Source of the DNA: Bacteroidales bacterium
GTDB taxonomy: Bacteria > Bacteroidota > Bacteroidia > Bacteroidales > UBA7960
Assembly (NCBI GenBank): GCA_003557805.1
Contig: PWNY01000324.1
Coordinates: 1-6,305 of the forward strand
Direction of reading: 5' to 3'
DNA length: 6,305 bases
Shown here: positions 5,263 to 6,305 of the stretch, piece after piece
How the letters are laid out: every line of letters begins with the position of its first letter
How positions within the stretch are numbered: the first letter of the stretch is position 1
The notes under the pieces: generated by a model
The model's input: only the letters and a program-made list of their open reading frames with translations
Told to the model about the DNA's origin: nothing
Databases searched by the model: none
Position numbers and translations under genes: made by a program

Positions 5263-6305
5263 ATGAGCGAATTCATTAACAACTCCCAACAGCGCAAATC
5301 AAAACTTAAGGAACTCATACTTAAACTCCACAAAGGAGAATCTGAAGAAACGGTAAAGAAAGAACTTGAAGAGAGCCTTAGCAAAATACCCTATGGTGAA
5401 GTAGTGGAGGTGGAACAGGAGCTAATCAATGAGGGCCTTCCCGAAGAGGAGGTACTTAAGCTTTGCGATGTTCACGCATCTGTACTCAGGGGCAAGGTTG
5501 ACCTGAGCGGAATCATGGATATTCCAGATGGCCATCCCGTTGATGTTATGATAAAGGAAAACCAGGAACTTAAAAATGTGTGTGCCACAGCAAGGGAAAT
5601 AGTAAAAAAGGCTGAAGAGCAGGGTGAAAATGATATCCCCGGGCTTATGCTGGAGTTGCGCTCGGCATTCAATCTTATTCACGATGTTGACAAACATTAC
5701 CTGAGAAAGGAGTACCTTCTGTTCCCGTTTTTGGAAAAACAGGGAGTAACGGGCCCGCCCAAGGTGATGTGGGGTAAACATGATGAGATCAGGGAACTGA
5801 TAAAAGGCAGTCTGGAAATACTTCAGACCGAAGGTATTAACAAGGAGGAGTTCCTGGCATCTGTTAAATTGATTATACTTCCGGCCATTGAGCAGGTTGA
5901 GGATATGTGCCTTAAGGAAGAGGAGATATTATTTCCCATGTCAATGGATAAGCTAACTGACAATGACTGGTTTGAGATAAGCAAGCAGTCGCTGGAGTTT
6001 GGCTTCTGCATCTATGATCCACCAACACTCTGGCATCCCGAGGGTCAAAAGGATGAAGGAATTAATGAGGCCCAGAAAAGCGGCAGTCACATACAGCTCC
6101 CCTCAGGCAGTTTCTCGGCTGAAGAACTGCTTGCCATACTCAATAACCTGCCTGTTGATATGACTTTTGTTGACAAAAACGACAAGGTAAAATATTTTTC
6201 ACAGGGACAGGAAAGGGTATTCCCCCGCAACAGGGCAATACCCTTTCCTGTCCCTGTAAAAAATATTTTACCTTGTCGTTTTTGTCAACAAAAGTCATAT
6301 CAACA
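5263..6305 (+). CDS. DUF438 - hemerythrin-like - PAS domain protein, 3' end missing or corrupted
   Basis: The frame opens at ATG 5263 and reaches the right edge with no stop (347 codons). Residues about 14-77 resemble DUF438 (KLKELILKLHKGES... to DVHASVLRG). Residues about 91-230 resemble an HHE/hemerythrin helical bundle. Candidate iron ligands are His91, His140, His145, Glu150, His173, Glu176 and the EEEILFP segment (219-225), which should hold diiron or sense O2, NO or redox state. Residues about 294-326 begin a PAS domain (LPVDMTFVDKNDKVKYFSQ...RVFPRNRAI), as in DUF438-HHE-PAS proteins, which usually exceed 400 residues. After Ile326 the family would be expected to continue IGRKVQNCHPP. 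Instead the DNA turns into an antisense copy of the preceding bases, so residues 327-347 are not believable and reliable coding ends near 6240. No signal peptide or membrane segment is seen, so it is cytoplasmic. A Shine-Dalgarno site is absent. Its exact signal is unknown. Confidence 0.85.
   Translation, partial: MSEFINNSQQRKSKLKELILKLHKGESEETVKKELEESLSKIPYGEVVEVEQELINEGLPEEEVLKLCDVHASVLRGKVDLSGIMDIPDGHPVDVMIKENQELKNVCATAREIVKKAEEQGENDIPGLMLELRSAFNLIHDVDKHYLRKEYLLFPFLEKQGVTGPPKVMWGKHDEIRELIKGSLEILQTEGINKEEFLASVKLIILPAIEQVEDMCLKEEEILFPMSMDKLTDNDWFEISKQSLEFGFCIYDPPTLWHPEGQKDEGINEAQKSGSHIQLPSGSFSAEELLAILNNLPVDMTFVDKNDKVKYFSQGQERVFPRNRAIPFPVPVKNILPCRFCQQKSYQ
6153..6305. repeat. 69-bp-arm inverted repeat (foldback) at the right edge
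   Basis: Bases 6153-6221 are complementary to 6237-6305 with one mismatch (C6200 opposite A6258). Inside this, C6222/C6236 mismatch and then CCC 6223-6225 pairs with GGG 6233-6235, leaving a 7-base loop. The left arm is in-frame PAS-coding sequence that fits the DUF438-HHE-PAS family; the right arm is its antisense copy and breaks the family reading just after 6240. The repeat runs exactly to the window edge, so its true length is unknown. At C6200/A6258 the left arm encodes Ser in YFSQ, as the family usually has, while the copy would encode Leu, so the left arm is the original. A snap-back amplification or assembly chimera is the simplest explanation. Confidence 0.95.

Noticed and set aside
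5422..5781. A 119-codon minus-strand ORF inside the DUF438 gene
   Set aside because: The opposite strand encodes a recognisable DUF438-hemerythrin protein through this whole stretch. The antisense ORF is a by-product of low stop density and resembles nothing.
6241..6305. Residues 327-347 as a novel C-terminal extension with a CxxC-like Cys pair (PCRFC)
   Set aside because: These codons are the antisense copy of the upstream PAS segment created by the inverted repeat, so the cysteines are not evidence of a metal site.

Overview
The window looks like a chromosomal segment of a Bacteroidota bacterium, probably a Bacteroidales or Marinilabiliales relative. This placement is inferred from A-rich leaders that mostly lack Shine-Dalgarno sites, moderate GC, one promoter-like site close to the Bacteroidota consensus, and protein families I associate with that phylum. 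All recognisable genes lie on the + strand, and no stretch over 300 bases lacks a gene. There is no rRNA, tRNA, CRISPR array or insertion sequence. Both ends cut genes, so the window may be a whole short contig.

Layout: (1) 2-196 is the C-terminal end of a small cupin protein, followed by an intrinsic terminator at 207-242. (2) 254-280 holds three alternating GTTAG/CTAAC half-sites, a TetR-like operator candidate. (3) 313-4705 is a tight three-gene cassette with gaps of 18 and 31 bp. It encodes a 770-aa RND/MMPL-family exporter in the inner membrane, a 259-aa secreted LolA-like 'outer membrane lipoprotein-sorting' protein, and a 416-aa DUF1302-like outer-membrane beta-barrel. Together they could form an inner membrane-periplasm-outer membrane route for a lipid or other hydrophobic cargo; the cargo cannot be read from the sequence. 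(4) 4797-5174 encodes a small DsrE-family protein with a CGSCC cysteine cluster. (5) 5263 to the right edge encodes a DUF438 - hemerythrin-like - PAS protein, a probable cytoplasmic redox or gas sensor. The ORF is still open at the edge.

The most striking feature is at the right end. Bases 6153-6305 form a near-perfect inverted repeat (69-bp arms, one mismatch, short loop). The right arm is an antisense copy of the PAS-coding sequence just before it. It replaces the expected continuation of the gene, so the last ~65 bases are best read as a snap-back (foldback) chimera or contig-end artefact. A real inverted duplication is possible but less likely. The final ~21 encoded residues should not be trusted.
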